DNA from: Clostridiales bacterium | GTDB taxonomy: Bacteria; Bacillota; Clostridia; Oscillospirales; Oscillospiraceae | DNA length: 64,000 nt | Direction: 5' to 3' | Assembly (NCBI GenBank): GCA_022775085.1 | Contig: JALFJQ010000063.1 | Span: forward strand, 62,001-126,000 | Part shown: positions 34,662 to 42,780 of the stretch, one piece after another | How positions within the stretch are numbered: the stretch's first letter is position 1 | Layout: the number at the start of each line of letters is the position of its first letter | Notes under the pieces: model-generated | What the model saw: the letters and a program-made list of their open reading frames with translations, nothing else | The model's database searches: none | Told to the model about the DNA's origin: nothing | Position numbers and translations under genes: made by a program

Positions 34662-36128
34662 TTAGCCCATGTACCGTGGCTCGCAGGTGAGATTGACACC
34701 CAGCCGCTTGAATGTCCTTTCGTCCACAGCGGACAGTATCACGGACGAGTGCACCTCGCAGCCCCGGAGCTTGTCCAGCTGCTCCATGGCGTATTCCGCC
34801 ATGGGGTTGGTGGCGGCGCTGATGGACAGGGCAATCAGGGTTTCATCCGTGTGGAGCCTCGGATTCCGGTTGCCCAGATGATCGACTTTCAGATGCTGAA
34901 TGGGGTCGAGAGCCACAGGAGAGATGAGGTGCAGGTCGCTGGGCATTCCGCCCAGGGCTTTCAGCGCGTTCAGCAGCAGCGCGGAGGAAGCACCCAGTAA
35001 ATCTGAGGTCTTGCCTGTGACGATCCTTCCGTCGGGCAATTCCATGGCGGCGGCAGGGGAGCCGGTTTCCTCGGCCCGGTTCAGGGCGGGGGCCACGACC
35101 TTGCGGTCAGCGGGGGAGACACCGGCTTTTTTCATCAGCAGATCCAGCTTGCGCAGAGCGCCGTCCACGGATTTTCCTTTTTTCTGGTCGCACAGAGCTT
35201 CGTAGTACCGGCGGATGATCTCCTGACGGGAGGCGGTGCAGGTGCCGGCATCATCCACGATGCAGTTGCCCGCCATATTGACGCCCATATCTGTAGGGGA
35301 CTTGTAGGGGCAGTGGCCCAGAATCTTCTCGAAAATCGCCACCAGAACGGGGAAAGCCTCCACGTCCCGATTGTAGTTGACGGTAGTGACGCCGTAGGCT
35401 TCCAGATGGAAGGGGTCGATCATATTCACGTCGTTTAAGTCGGCGGTGGCCGCTTCATAGGCCAGATTCACCGGGTGGTTCAGGGGGATATTCCAGATGG
35501 GGAAGGTCTCAAACTTGGCGTAGCCCGCGGTGATGCCCCGCTTGTGCTCATGGTAGAGCTGGCTTAAGCAGGTGGCCAGCTTGCCGCTGCCGGGGCCGGG
35601 GGCGGTGACTACCACCAGGGATCGGCTGGTTTCAATGTAGTCGTTTTTGCCGAAGCCCTCGTCACTGACAATGTGGGCGGTGTCAGCGGGATAGCCGGCG
35701 ATCTCATAGTGGTGGTACACCCGAATGCCCAGCCCCTCCAGGCGGGACTGGAAGGCTTTTGCCAGGGACTGCCCGTGATACCGGGTCAGCACCACGCTGG
35801 ATACATACAGCCCGAAGCTGCGGAATACGTCGATGAGCCGGATTACGTCCCGGTCGTAGGTGATGCCCAAATCCCCCCGAACCTTGTTCTTTTCAATGTC
35901 GTCGGCGTTGATGGCAATGACCATCTCAACCTGATCTTTTAATTGCAGGAGCATCCGCAGCTTGCTGTCCGGCTGGAAGCCGGGGAGCACCCGGGAAGCA
36001 TGGTTGTCATCATAGAGCTTGCCGCCGAATTCCAGATACAGCTTGCCGCCGAACTGGGCAATCCGCTCCCGGATATGCTCAGACTGCATCTGTAAGTATT
36101 TCTCGTTGTCGAATGCCGCAGTGACCAT
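34662..36128 (-). CDS. DUF1846 family protein
   Basis: A 488-residue protein of the DUF1846 family, common in Bacillota and some gut bacteria. Visible blocks include AAFDNEKYLQMQSEHI, LYLEFGGKLYDD, ITYDRDVIRLID, and VVTAPGPGSGKLATCLSQLY, where GPGSGK is a P-loop-like turn. NIPLNHPVNLAYEAATADL and TDMGVNMAGN follow. The biochemical role is not established; the family has been crystallised but I do not recall a proven reaction. ATG at 36128 (minus) follows GAGAGG. It runs convergent to the PepD-like gene and divergent from the surface protein gene. Confidence 0.85.
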   Translation of the reverse strand: MVTAAFDNEKYLQMQSEHIRERIAQFGGKLYLEFGGKLYDDNHASRVLPGFQPDSKLRMLLQLKDQVEMVIAINADDIEKNKVRGDLGITYDRDVIRLIDVFRSFGLYVSSVVLTRYHGQSLAKAFQSRLEGLGIRVYHHYEIAGYPADTAHIVSDEGFGKNDYIETSRSLVVVTAPGPGSGKLATCLSQLYHEHKRGITAGYAKFETFPIWNIPLNHPVNLAYEAATADLNDVNMIDPFHLEAYGVTTVNYNRDVEAFPVLVAIFEKILGHCPYKSPTDMGVNMAGNCIVDDAGTCTASRQEIIRRYYEALCDQKKGKSVDGALRKLDLLMKKAGVSPADRKVVAPALNRAEETGSPAAAMELPDGRIVTGKTSDLLGASSALLLNALKALGGMPSDLHLISPVALDPIQHLKVDHLGNRNPRLHTDETLIALSISAATNPMAEYAMEQLDKLRGCEVHSSVILSAVDERTFKRLGVNLTCEPRYMG

Positions 36129-36161
36129 GTGCGCGCCTCTCTTTCGTAAACATACTTCGTT

Positions 36162-36190
36162 ATTCTACCGCATCCGACAAAAAATAGCAA
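36162..36190 (-). promoter_or_regulatory. Promoter of the DUF1846 gene
   Basis: On the minus strand TTGCTA (36185-36190) and TAGAAT (36162-36167) are separated by 17 bp, about 34 bp before the start codon. Confidence 0.6.
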
Positions 36191-36470
36191 GACAAAAGAG
36201 CGCTGTGTTTGGAGGGAATCGCAAAGAGGGGGGCGTCTTTCCGGTGAATCCGGGTATGATTCTTCTGAGCGCGGGCAGACGAGAAATGGTATCAAATGTA
36301 ACCTTTTAATTCTTAAGATTTTCTGAATACTTTGAAAAGAGGGTAACAAATTTGGGGAGAAAGTCAGGTAAAAACGTCAAAATGGGACGATAATTGACGA
36401 ATTATATCGAAAGTGGAAAATTGTTTGTTAAGAAATGTAAACGCATTTGTAATTTTTTGTAATTTTCCTA

Positions 36471-36499
36471 TTGACAAGCGAAACCACTTATGGTATCAT
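36471..36499 (+). promoter_or_regulatory. Strong promoter of the NPKTG surface protein
   Basis: TTGACA (36471-36476), 17-bp spacer, TATCAT (36494-36499) preceded by TGG (extended -10). The roughly 270 bp upstream (36200-36470) is AT-rich compared with the rest of the window and holds no gene I can support. Confidence 0.8.
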
Positions 36500-36513
36500 T
36501 TGGACATGAAAGA

Positions 36514-36572
36514 GATGCCTATGGTGCACGCACCCGACGGTTAAAGCCGGAAGGTGGGGAGCCTGCGGCAAA
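36514..36572 (+). ncRNA. Structured 5' leader element, unassigned
   Basis: The leader of the surface protein gene has a GC-rich island with nested pairing: TGCC (516-519) with GGCA (567-570), CACC with GGTG, and CGG with CCG around a TTAAAG loop. The part GCACCCGACGGTTAA resembles, from memory, the 3' core of ydaO (c-di-AMP) riboswitches, but the 5' half of that family is missing. I therefore leave it unassigned. Confidence 0.4.
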
Positions 36573-36616
36573 GATTTCTAATACTGTAACCAATTTCATT
36601 AGGAGGTTAGAAAAAA

Positions 36617-37951
36617 ATGAAAAACACAATGAAGAAGCTGCTTTGCATGACTCTGGTCATCATGCTGCTGATCTCCGCTGTGCCCGCGTTCGCTATGGCG
36701 GATGACTTCGGTGACGACATGAGCTCCGTTACATCCGACGATTTCGGTGAAGATGCCGTTACCGTTCAGAATGACGGCGCAGTTGTTGTGGCTGACCCCG
36801 CGGAGAATGACAGTTCCGTTGTTTACGCGGATGACGATGAGACGTCTGACACTGTCAAGGTCACCGCTTACCTGTACACCGGCAAGATTGTTGACGGTGC
36901 CATCACCCAGGCCAAGTCGGTTAAGTCTCTGTCCAACAAGAACCTGAAGAGCAGCGTGACTCTGGGCCAACTGCTGCTGAACTCTGAATTCTTCGGTCAG
37001 GGCACCCGCGACGGAAACGGCATCGCTGAGTATCAGAAGTATGATTACTACATGGCCAGCGGTGAGACGAAGCCCGAGCCCACCTCTGTTTCTACCGATG
37101 ATGTTGTTGCCATGGAGAATACCGTCTCCGATGAGATTATGGTGTTCGTCCGCGTCCGCAAGACCGCTACCGTGACCCTGAGCCTGGAGGATTCCCTGTA
37201 CGGTGATAAGGAGATCACTGTGAACACCTTCGATGTTCTGGATCTGCCCAAGACCTTTGCGAATAACGGCCTGAAGGCCAACAGCGGCAGCTACATCTAT
37301 ATGTACACCCGCAACGACGAGGAGAGCCCTCTTGGTACCACCTACCGTGTCTCCGGTAATGTTACCATCGTTGGCCATCAGGATCTGCTGATTAACAAGT
37401 CTGAGAACGACAAGAACGGCGTCGGTACCGATGACAGCACCACTTCCGGCTCCGGCAGCTCCACCGGCAGTGGATCCACTGGCAGCGGTTCCACCGGCAG
37501 CAACAAGTTCCCCTACCCTGTTTACCTGAACATCTACAAGGACACTCTGGTCGGCAGCCCCGACAAGCGTGTTGAGATCACCAAGGGCATCGCCCTGGAC
37601 GGCGTTGTGACCCTCAGCGAGGTCAAGAACGTTGTTAAGAACTACTACACCGCCAAGGACAGCGACGGCATCAGCTACGATGGCCTGTACATTGCCGAGG
37701 GCAACTGGGTTGCCAACTACGTGGCTGACACAGGCAAGTATGACAGCATCGACGCTGGTTCCATGAGCCAGACCGGCACTGTTTACATCAACGTCATGAT
37801 CGGCAACGCCAAGGTTAAGTCCACCGCTACCGCCGACGCCTCCAACCCCAAGACCGGTGACGAAATCTTTGTTCCCATCATGGTCATGGGCCTGACCGCC
37901 TCCGCTCTGGCTGCGGCCTACGTCATCGGCAAGAAGCGCTTCGCCCGCTAA
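36617..37951 (+). CDS. Secreted, sortase-type cell-surface protein with NPKTG anchor
   Basis: A 444-residue protein. Residues 1-28 are a classic signal peptide (KKLL, hydrophobic core, AVPAFA). An acidic region follows, then two beta-rich segments of about 100-150 residues joined by a Ser/Gly/Thr linker (about residues 275-295). The C-terminus has NPKTG (410-414), a hydrophobic helix and KKRFAR, the layout of a sortase-anchored protein. No sortase gene is in the window. Synonymous codon choice is biased towards GTT, GCT and ACC unlike neighbours, which with the strong promoter suggests high expression. I do not recognise the domains; function unknown. Confidence 0.85.
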   Translation: MKNTMKKLLCMTLVIMLLISAVPAFAMADDFGDDMSSVTSDDFGEDAVTVQNDGAVVVADPAENDSSVVYADDDETSDTVKVTAYLYTGKIVDGAITQAKSVKSLSNKNLKSSVTLGQLLLNSEFFGQGTRDGNGIAEYQKYDYYMASGETKPEPTSVSTDDVVAMENTVSDEIMVFVRVRKTATVTLSLEDSLYGDKEITVNTFDVLDLPKTFANNGLKANSGSYIYMYTRNDEESPLGTTYRVSGNVTIVGHQDLLINKSENDKNGVGTDDSTTSGSGSSTGSGSTGSGSTGSNKFPYPVYLNIYKDTLVGSPDKRVEITKGIALDGVVTLSEVKNVVKNYYTAKDSDGISYDGLYIAEGNWVANYVADTGKYDSIDAGSMSQTGTVYINVMIGNAKVKSTATADASNPKTGDEIFVPIMVMGLTASALAAAYVIGKKRFAR

Positions 37952-37988
37952 GCTTCGGCGAAATAAGAATTACATCCTAATGAAGATC

Positions 37989-38016
37989 CCCGGCAGCGTT
38001 CATGCTGCCGGGATTT
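37989..38016 (+). terminator. Rho-independent terminator of the surface protein gene
   Basis: Stem CCCGGCAGC/GCTGCCGGG with a GTTCAT loop, then ATTTTC. Confidence 0.8.
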
Positions 38017-38034
38017 TCGCGTCTAATTAACGTG

Positions 38035-38151
38035 TGTCATTGCGAGCCAGTGCGCACACTGGCGTGGCAATCCGTACCTTTTACAGCACGGATGGACGCG
38101 AACTGCGAGAAGAGAACGGATTGCCACGTCGCTGCGCTCCTCGCAATGACA
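38035..38151. repeat. MITE-like palindromic repeat, family 1 (complete copy)
   Basis: A 117-bp element bounded by perfect 12-bp inverted repeats TGTCATTGCGAG and CTCGCAATGACA. The left arm carries the hairpin GCCAGTG/CACTGGC, and both arms contain the ACGGATTGCCACG unit in opposite orientation. It encodes nothing. It lies between a terminator and the promoter of the phosphoglucomutase gene. One arm recurs at 34578. Confidence 0.85.
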
Positions 38152-38179
38152 GCATGAATCGTAAATCCACAATACAACA

Positions 38180-38208
38180 TTGACAATTCATTCCAAATCG
38201 TTTATAGT
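38180..38208 (+). promoter_or_regulatory. Promoter of the phosphoglucomutase gene
   Basis: Consensus TTGACA (38180-38185), 17-bp spacer, TATAGT (38203-38208), 60 bp before the ATG and just downstream of the palindromic repeat. Confidence 0.75.
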
Positions 38209-38268
38209 GTATTTGGTTGAATTATGCAAAACCATACCATTCTACAATGAGGGAAAAGGTGATTCAAT

Positions 38269-39951
38269 ATGTACATGGACGATTATAAGCGCTGGCTGGC
38301 TGCCGATCTGGAGGACCCCGCGCTGACTGAGGAACTGAAAAGCATCGCCGGTCAGGACGAGCAGATCAAGGAACGCTTCGCCGTGGCGCTGAAATTCGGT
38401 ACCGCCGGTCTGCGGGGCGTGCTGGGCGCTGGCTCCAACCGGATGAACATTTACGTTGTCCGTCAGGCTACCCAGGGCCTTGCCAACTGGGTCAAGACCC
38501 AGGGCGGCAATCAGCTGGTGGCTATCTCCTATGACAGCCGCATCAACTCTGACGTTTTCGCCAGAACCGCTGCCTGTGTGCTGGCCGCCAACGGCATCAA
38601 GGTGCGCATTTATGACGCCCTCATGCCCGTGCCCGCCCTGTCCTTTGCCACTCGTTACTACAAGGCCAACGCCGGTATCATGGTGACCGCCTCCCACAAC
38701 CCCGCCAAGTACAACGGCTACAAGGCCTACGGCCCCGATGGCTGTCAGATGACCGACGATGCCGCCGCCGTTGTCTACGCCGAAATTCAGAAAACCGACA
38801 TTCTCACCGGCGCCAAGATCATGTCCTTTGAGGACGGCCTCAAGCAGGGCCTGATCGAATACGTGGGCGAGGACTGCAAGGAAGGCCTGTACGATGCCAT
38901 CAAGGCCTGTCAGGTCCGGCCCGGCCTGTGCAAGACCGCGGGCCTCAAGTTGGTTTACTCTCCCTTGAACGGCTCCGGTCTGGTGCCCGTCACCCGGGTG
39001 CTGAATGACATCGGCATCGATGACATCACCATCGTCCCTGAGCAGAAGTACCCCGACGGCAATTTCCCCACCTGTCCCTATCCCAACCCCGAAATTTTCG
39101 AGGCCCTGCGCCTTGGTCTGGAACTGGCCAAGTCCTCCGGCGCTGACCTGATGCTGGCCACCGACCCCGATGCCGACCGGGTGGGCATCGCCATCAAGTG
39201 CCCCGACGGCTCCTATGAGCTGGTCTCCGGTAACGAAGTGGGTGTCCTGCTGCTGGACTACATCTGCGCGGGCCGCATCGAGAAGGGCACCATGCCCAAG
39301 AATCCTGTGGCTGTTAAGAGCCTGGTGTCCACCCCTCTGGCCGATGCCGTCGCCGCCAACTACGGCGTGGAAATGCGAAACGTCCTCACCGGCTTTAAGT
39401 GGATCGGCGACCAGATTGCCCGGCTGGAAGCAGACGGCGAAGTGGAGCGGTTCATTCTGGGCTTCGAGGAATCCTATGGCTATCTGGCAGGCCCCTACGT
39501 TCGGGACAAGGACGCCATCATCGGCTCCATGCTGATCTGCGAAATGGCTGCCTACTACCGCTCCATCGGCTCCTCCATCAAGCAGCGTTTGGAGGAAATT
39601 TATGCCAAGTACGGCCGCTATCTGAATAAGGTGGATTCCTTCGAGTTCCCCGGCCTTTCCGGCATGGACAAGATGGCTGGCATCATGGCCTCCCTGCGTG
39701 AAAAGCCTCCTGTGGAGATCGGCGGCTACAAGGTCGTGAAGGTCACCGACTACGAGAACACCGCCGAGACTGGCCTGCCCGCAGCCAACGTGCTGGTCTA
39801 CGCCCTGGACGGCGGCGCCACGGTCATCGTCCGTCCCTCCGGCACCGAGCCGAAGATCAAGACCTACTTTACCACTCTGGGTAAAGATCTGGCGGAAGCC
39901 GAAGCCCAGAAGAACAAGCTGGCCGAGGCCCTCAAGCCCATTCTGGCGTAA
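38269..39951 (+). CDS. pgcA: Phosphoglucomutase/phosphomannomutase (PgcA-like)
   Basis: A 560-residue alpha-D-phosphohexomutase, similar in length to B. subtilis PgcA. The phosphoserine loop is TASHNP (S142), the metal site is DPDADR (D299, D301, D303), the sugar-binding loop is GFEESYGYL, and the phosphate-binding loop is RPSGTEPKIK near the C-terminus. It interconverts glucose-1-P and glucose-6-P and so feeds UDP-glucose and the nucleotide sugars used by the glycan locus, as well as the glycogen/maltodextrin route of malQ. ATG 38269 is used; ATG 38275 is an alternative. Codon use suggests good expression. Confidence 0.95.
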   Translation: MYMDDYKRWLAADLEDPALTEELKSIAGQDEQIKERFAVALKFGTAGLRGVLGAGSNRMNIYVVRQATQGLANWVKTQGGNQLVAISYDSRINSDVFARTAACVLAANGIKVRIYDALMPVPALSFATRYYKANAGIMVTASHNPAKYNGYKAYGPDGCQMTDDAAAVVYAEIQKTDILTGAKIMSFEDGLKQGLIEYVGEDCKEGLYDAIKACQVRPGLCKTAGLKLVYSPLNGSGLVPVTRVLNDIGIDDITIVPEQKYPDGNFPTCPYPNPEIFEALRLGLELAKSSGADLMLATDPDADRVGIAIKCPDGSYELVSGNEVGVLLLDYICAGRIEKGTMPKNPVAVKSLVSTPLADAVAANYGVEMRNVLTGFKWIGDQIARLEADGEVERFILGFEESYGYLAGPYVRDKDAIIGSMLICEMAAYYRSIGSSIKQRLEEIYAKYGRYLNKVDSFEFPGLSGMDKMAGIMASLREKPPVEIGGYKVVKVTDYENTAETGLPAANVLVYALDGGATVIVRPSGTEPKIKTYFTTLGKDLAEAEAQKNKLAEALKPILA

Positions 39952-39962
39952 ATTTCTATCGA

Positions 39963-39988
39963 CACCGGGCAGCAATGCCCGGTGTTTT
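39963..39988 (+). terminator. Rho-independent terminator of pgcA
   Basis: Stem CACCGGGC/GCCCGGTG with an AGCAAT loop and TTTT, 11 bp after the stop. Confidence 0.88.
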
Positions 39989-39992
39989 CCTG

Positions 39993-40021
39993 TTGAGTTT
40001 TTTCAAAGACTATGGTATGAT
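39993..40021 (+). promoter_or_regulatory. thyA promoter
   Basis: TTGAGT (39993-39998), 17-bp spacer, TATGAT (40016-40021) preceded by TGG (extended -10). The thyA ATG is 29 bp downstream. Confidence 0.75.
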
Positions 40022-40050
40022 GGCGAAAACAGGCTTGAAGGAGAGAGAGA

Positions 40051-40881
40051 ATGAGCTACGCGGATGAAGTATACAAGGCGACCTGCCGGAAAATCTTGGA
40101 GGAAGGCTATTCCGACGCTGAGCTGGACGTGCGCCCCCACTGGGCGGACGGAACCCCTGCCCACACCATCAAAACCTTCGGCGTGGTGAACCGCTACGAC
40201 CTGTCCAGGGAATTTCCCATCATGACCCTGCGCCGTACCTACTGGAAAAGCGCTGTGGACGAGCTGCTGTGGATCTGGCAGAAGAAGAGCAACCGCATCG
40301 CCGATCTGGGCAGCCACGTCTGGGACGAGTGGGCTGGGGAGGACGGCACCATCGGCAAGGCCTACGGCTACCAGCTGGGGCTGAAGCATCACTATAAAGA
40401 AGGTGACTTCGATCAGGTGGACCGGGTGCTCTACGATCTCAAGCACAATCCCGCCTCCCGCCGGATTCTGACCAATATTTACAATTTTGAGGATCTCCAT
40501 GAAATGAACCTGTACCCCTGCGCCTATTCCATGACCTTCAACGTCACGGGAAACAAGCTAAACGCCATTCTGAATCAGCGCTCTCAGGATATGCTCACCG
40601 CCAACAACTGGAACGTGGTGCAGTACGCCGTGCTGACCCATATGATGGCGCAGGTTTCCGGGCTTCAGGTGGGTGAACTCGTTCACGTCATTGCCGACTG
40701 CCACATCTATGACCGCCACATCCCGGCGGTGAAGGCTATGCTGGAACTGGAGGGCTACGACGCTCCTACTTTCCGCATGGATGAAAGCGTCACGGATTTC
40801 TACGCCTTTACCAAGGATTCCTTCGCCATGGAGAATTACCAATTCCATCCCTTTAACTTTGAAATTCCCATGGCAATTTGA
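40051..40881 (+). CDS. thyA: Thymidylate synthase
   Basis: A 276-residue folate-dependent thymidylate synthase that methylates dUMP with 5,10-methylene-THF and releases dihydrofolate. The nucleophile is C157 in LYPCAYSMTF. The dUMP-binding stretch reads QRSQDMLTANNWNVVQYA in place of the more common RSxDxxLGxPFN motif, a variant of this family rather than damage. DCHIYDRH and the N-terminal RT region (TLRRTYWKSAVDELLWIWQ) are intact. ATG 40051 follows GGAGAGAGAG. folA lies 103 bp downstream; together they form the thymidylate cycle. Confidence 0.96.
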   Translation: MSYADEVYKATCRKILEEGYSDAELDVRPHWADGTPAHTIKTFGVVNRYDLSREFPIMTLRRTYWKSAVDELLWIWQKKSNRIADLGSHVWDEWAGEDGTIGKAYGYQLGLKHHYKEGDFDQVDRVLYDLKHNPASRRILTNIYNFEDLHEMNLYPCAYSMTFNVTGNKLNAILNQRSQDMLTANNWNVVQYAVLTHMMAQVSGLQVGELVHVIADCHIYDRHIPAVKAMLELEGYDAPTFRMDESVTDFYAFTKDSFAMENYQFHPFNFEIPMAI

Positions 40882-40984
40882 GCCGGTATGACCGGCAGCA
40901 AATGCGTTACCTACCCCTTCAAAGAACAAACACCAATGGGTGGGTGGCTCGACCGGAGAATATTTGCTTGTTTAGGAGAGAAAT

Positions 40985-41464
40985 ATGGAACTGATCGTAG
41001 CGGTATATGACGACTGGGGCATCGGAAAAGACGGCACCCAGCCCATTGCCCTGTCCGCCGACCGAAAATTCTTCCGGGAGACCACCCGGGGCGCGTTGGT
41101 CATCGCCGGCAGGCGCACCATTGAGGATTTCCCCGGCAGAAAGCCCCTGCCTGGCAGAGTCAACGCGGCTCTGACACGGCAGGACATCGAAATCCCCGGC
41201 TTCATCGTCTGCCACAGCCCGGAGGAGGTATTGCAATTGGCGAAAAATCACGACCGCGCCTTTGTCATCGGCGGCGGCAGTATCTACCGGGAAATGCTTC
41301 CCTACTGCGACAGAGCCTACATTACCCGCGTCCATGTTACCCCGGAATCCGATACCTTTTTCCCCAATTTGGACCAGAATTCCCAGTGGTATTTGGCGGA
41401 AACTCTCCAATCCGGGGAGGAAAATGGCATTACCTATGAAATGCAGCTCTACCAGCGCAGATAG
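40985..41464 (+). CDS. folA: Dihydrofolate reductase
   Basis: A 159-residue DHFR that regenerates tetrahydrofolate for thyA. It has LIVAVYDDWGIGKDG, SADRKFF with the active-site Asp, AGRRTIEDFPGR (NADPH loop), FVIGGGSIYREMLP and YITRVH. The usual LPW after the first glycine loop is replaced by QPIALSADR, so the folate/antifolate pocket differs from E. coli DHFR. ATG 40985 follows TAGGAGAG. The 103-bp gap after thyA holds only a small GCCGG/CCGGC hairpin. The gene is convergent with, and directly abuts, the unknown gene on the minus strand. Confidence 0.93.
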   Translation: MELIVAVYDDWGIGKDGTQPIALSADRKFFRETTRGALVIAGRRTIEDFPGRKPLPGRVNAALTRQDIEIPGFIVCHSPEEVLQLAKNHDRAFVIGGGSIYREMLPYCDRAYITRVHVTPESDTFFPNLDQNSQWYLAETLQSGEENGITYEMQLYQRR

Positions 41465-42193
41465 TCAATCCACGCCCCCTTCCACACCCGGAAGGGGGCG
41501 GAATTCCTGGTACAGCCCCACGGCGGCGGTCACGCCCAGCCGCTCCGCCTCCGCAAGCTGTGCCGAAATATCGTCCGCCGTTCGCCAAAGCGTGAATACA
41601 GCCTGGTCTGCACCGAGTGAGACCCTGTAGTGACAGTGGAGCCGTTTCTCTGCCAGACCCCCCTCCGGACGTTCCGATGGGGGCATGGGTGCGGTTCTTG
41701 CGCCTTTCTCCGTTAACACGATTTCCAGCCCTTCCATGGTGGTGTCCAGCCAGATTTCCCGCCCATGCCACCGGGTGAGCCGGGTGGTCATGGCCTCATC
41801 CGGAGATATGGGGGATACAAAGACCGGGCAGTCCAGACCATCGGCGTAAATGTCGGATACGGCGACAGGAAGGGGAAAAGCCTTGCACAGGTATTGCGCC
41901 AAACGCCGCGCCTGTTCCTCACCGGGACGCTGAAAATCCAGCAGCAGTCCTCCGCACTGCAGGGAGTCAATACACGTTTTGAGCTGCTCCGCGATCAAAG
42001 CCGGGTCATGGCCGTCAATGGGCGTGCTGTCATCCAGAATCAGTACAGAGCCCGGGGGAAGCCATTTGGGCAGGTTGGAAAGGCCTTGTCCACTGGGGGA
42101 AAAATGACAGGCCATCCACGCCGTATGGTCGGGAAGCGTGGTTTTCCCTGTCATTTCCGCGCCGGTCATGGCGAGATTGAGCGCAATCGGCAT
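41465..42193 (-). CDS. Conserved hypothetical protein
   Basis: A 242-residue protein of no family I recognise. The start is the ATG at 42193 (minus), preceded by AAAGGAGGATTTGTCC; an upstream in-frame ATG lacks such a site. There is no signal peptide or clear membrane helix. It contains VLILDDSTPIDGHD and CGGLLLDFQRPGEEQARRL, a beta-strand/acidic-loop pattern resembling a TIM-barrel glycosidase-like fold, but this is weak. It lies between folA (convergent, adjacent) and yqeG (divergent, 80 bp). Confidence 0.7.
   Translation of the reverse strand: MPIALNLAMTGAEMTGKTTLPDHTAWMACHFSPSGQGLSNLPKWLPPGSVLILDDSTPIDGHDPALIAEQLKTCIDSLQCGGLLLDFQRPGEEQARRLAQYLCKAFPLPVAVSDIYADGLDCPVFVSPISPDEAMTTRLTRWHGREIWLDTTMEGLEIVLTEKGARTAPMPPSERPEGGLAEKRLHCHYRVSLGADQAVFTLWRTADDISAQLAEAERLGVTAAVGLYQEFRPLPGVEGGVD
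41473..41500. terminator. Hairpin at the folA/minus-gene junction
   Basis: An 11-bp perfect stem CGCCCCCTTCC/GGAAGGGGGCG with an ACACCC loop, 9 bp after the folA stop and inside the 3' end of the convergent gene. No T-run follows on either strand, so terminator function is uncertain. Confidence 0.35.
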
Positions 42194-42221
42194 GGACAAA
42201 TCCTCCTTTTCGTGGTATAAT
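42193..42221 (+). promoter_or_regulatory. yqeG promoter overlapping the divergent start codon
   Basis: TGGACA (42193-42198), 17-bp spacer and a perfect TATAAT (42216-42221) preceded by TGG (extended -10), 53 bp before yqeG. The -35 begins at the base that is the A of the minus-strand gene's ATG. Confidence 0.7.
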
Positions 42222-42273
42222 ACCATAGTGGAATGTTCCGTTCACACTATCGTATGAAATCCGGGAGGACAAT

Positions 42274-42780
42274 ATGCCCCTTTCTCTTTTGCCGAAGATC
42301 ATTGCGAAAGAACTAACCGACCTGACGCCGGAGCTGCTGCGCGCTCGGCACATCCGGCTGCTGATGCTGGATTTTGACAATACCATCGTCCCCTATACCA
42401 CCAATGTGCCTACCCCTGAAATGACCGCCTGGCTGGACGGAATGAACAAATTGGAAGATATTCAATTGTGCATTGTGTCAAACAGCCATAAAGACCGGGT
42501 GCCCACCTTCTGCCGGGAACACGGCCTTGCCTGTATTACCTACGCGCGAAAGCCCTCCGGAAAGGGTATCCGGGAGTGCCTGAGTAAGTTTGACATCCCC
42601 GCAGCGGAAGCGGCGCTGGTGGGCGACCAGATTTACACCGACACGCTGGGCGCCAATCTGGCGGGCGTGACCTCCATATTGGTCAGCGCCATTGACAATC
42701 ATAATTTCTGGCTGAAAGCCCGGCATGTGCTGGAACTGCCATTTATTTTTATCGCAAGGAACAGGAGAATCAAAATATGA
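42274..42780 (+). CDS. yqeG: YqeG family HAD-type phosphatase
   Basis: A 168-residue HAD superfamily IIIA protein. The catalytic motif I is LMLDFDNTIVPY (D33, D35), motif II is the Ser of IVSNSHKDR, and the Lys/Asp motifs are ARKPSGKGIRE and LVGDQIYTDTLGAN. This is the YqeG layout, close to the B. subtilis length. YqeG-type proteins are presumed phosphatases; the substrate is not settled. The stop overlaps the pepP-like ATG by 4 bp. Confidence 0.92.
   Translation: MPLSLLPKIIAKELTDLTPELLRARHIRLLMLDFDNTIVPYTTNVPTPEMTAWLDGMNKLEDIQLCIVSNSHKDRVPTFCREHGLACITYARKPSGKGIRECLSKFDIPAAEAALVGDQIYTDTLGANLAGVTSILVSAIDNHNFWLKARHVLELPFIFIARNRRIKI

Noticed and set aside
36500..36600. Calling the surface-protein leader a c-di-AMP (ydaO) or c-di-GMP riboswitch
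   Set aside because: Only one short segment resembles the ydaO 3' core; the 5' conserved half and the two-fold layout are missing, and c-di-GMP-I landmarks are not present.
40882..40984. A regulatory element between thyA and folA
   Set aside because: Only a 5-bp GCCGG/CCGGC hairpin is visible and no promoter; not enough to call a function.
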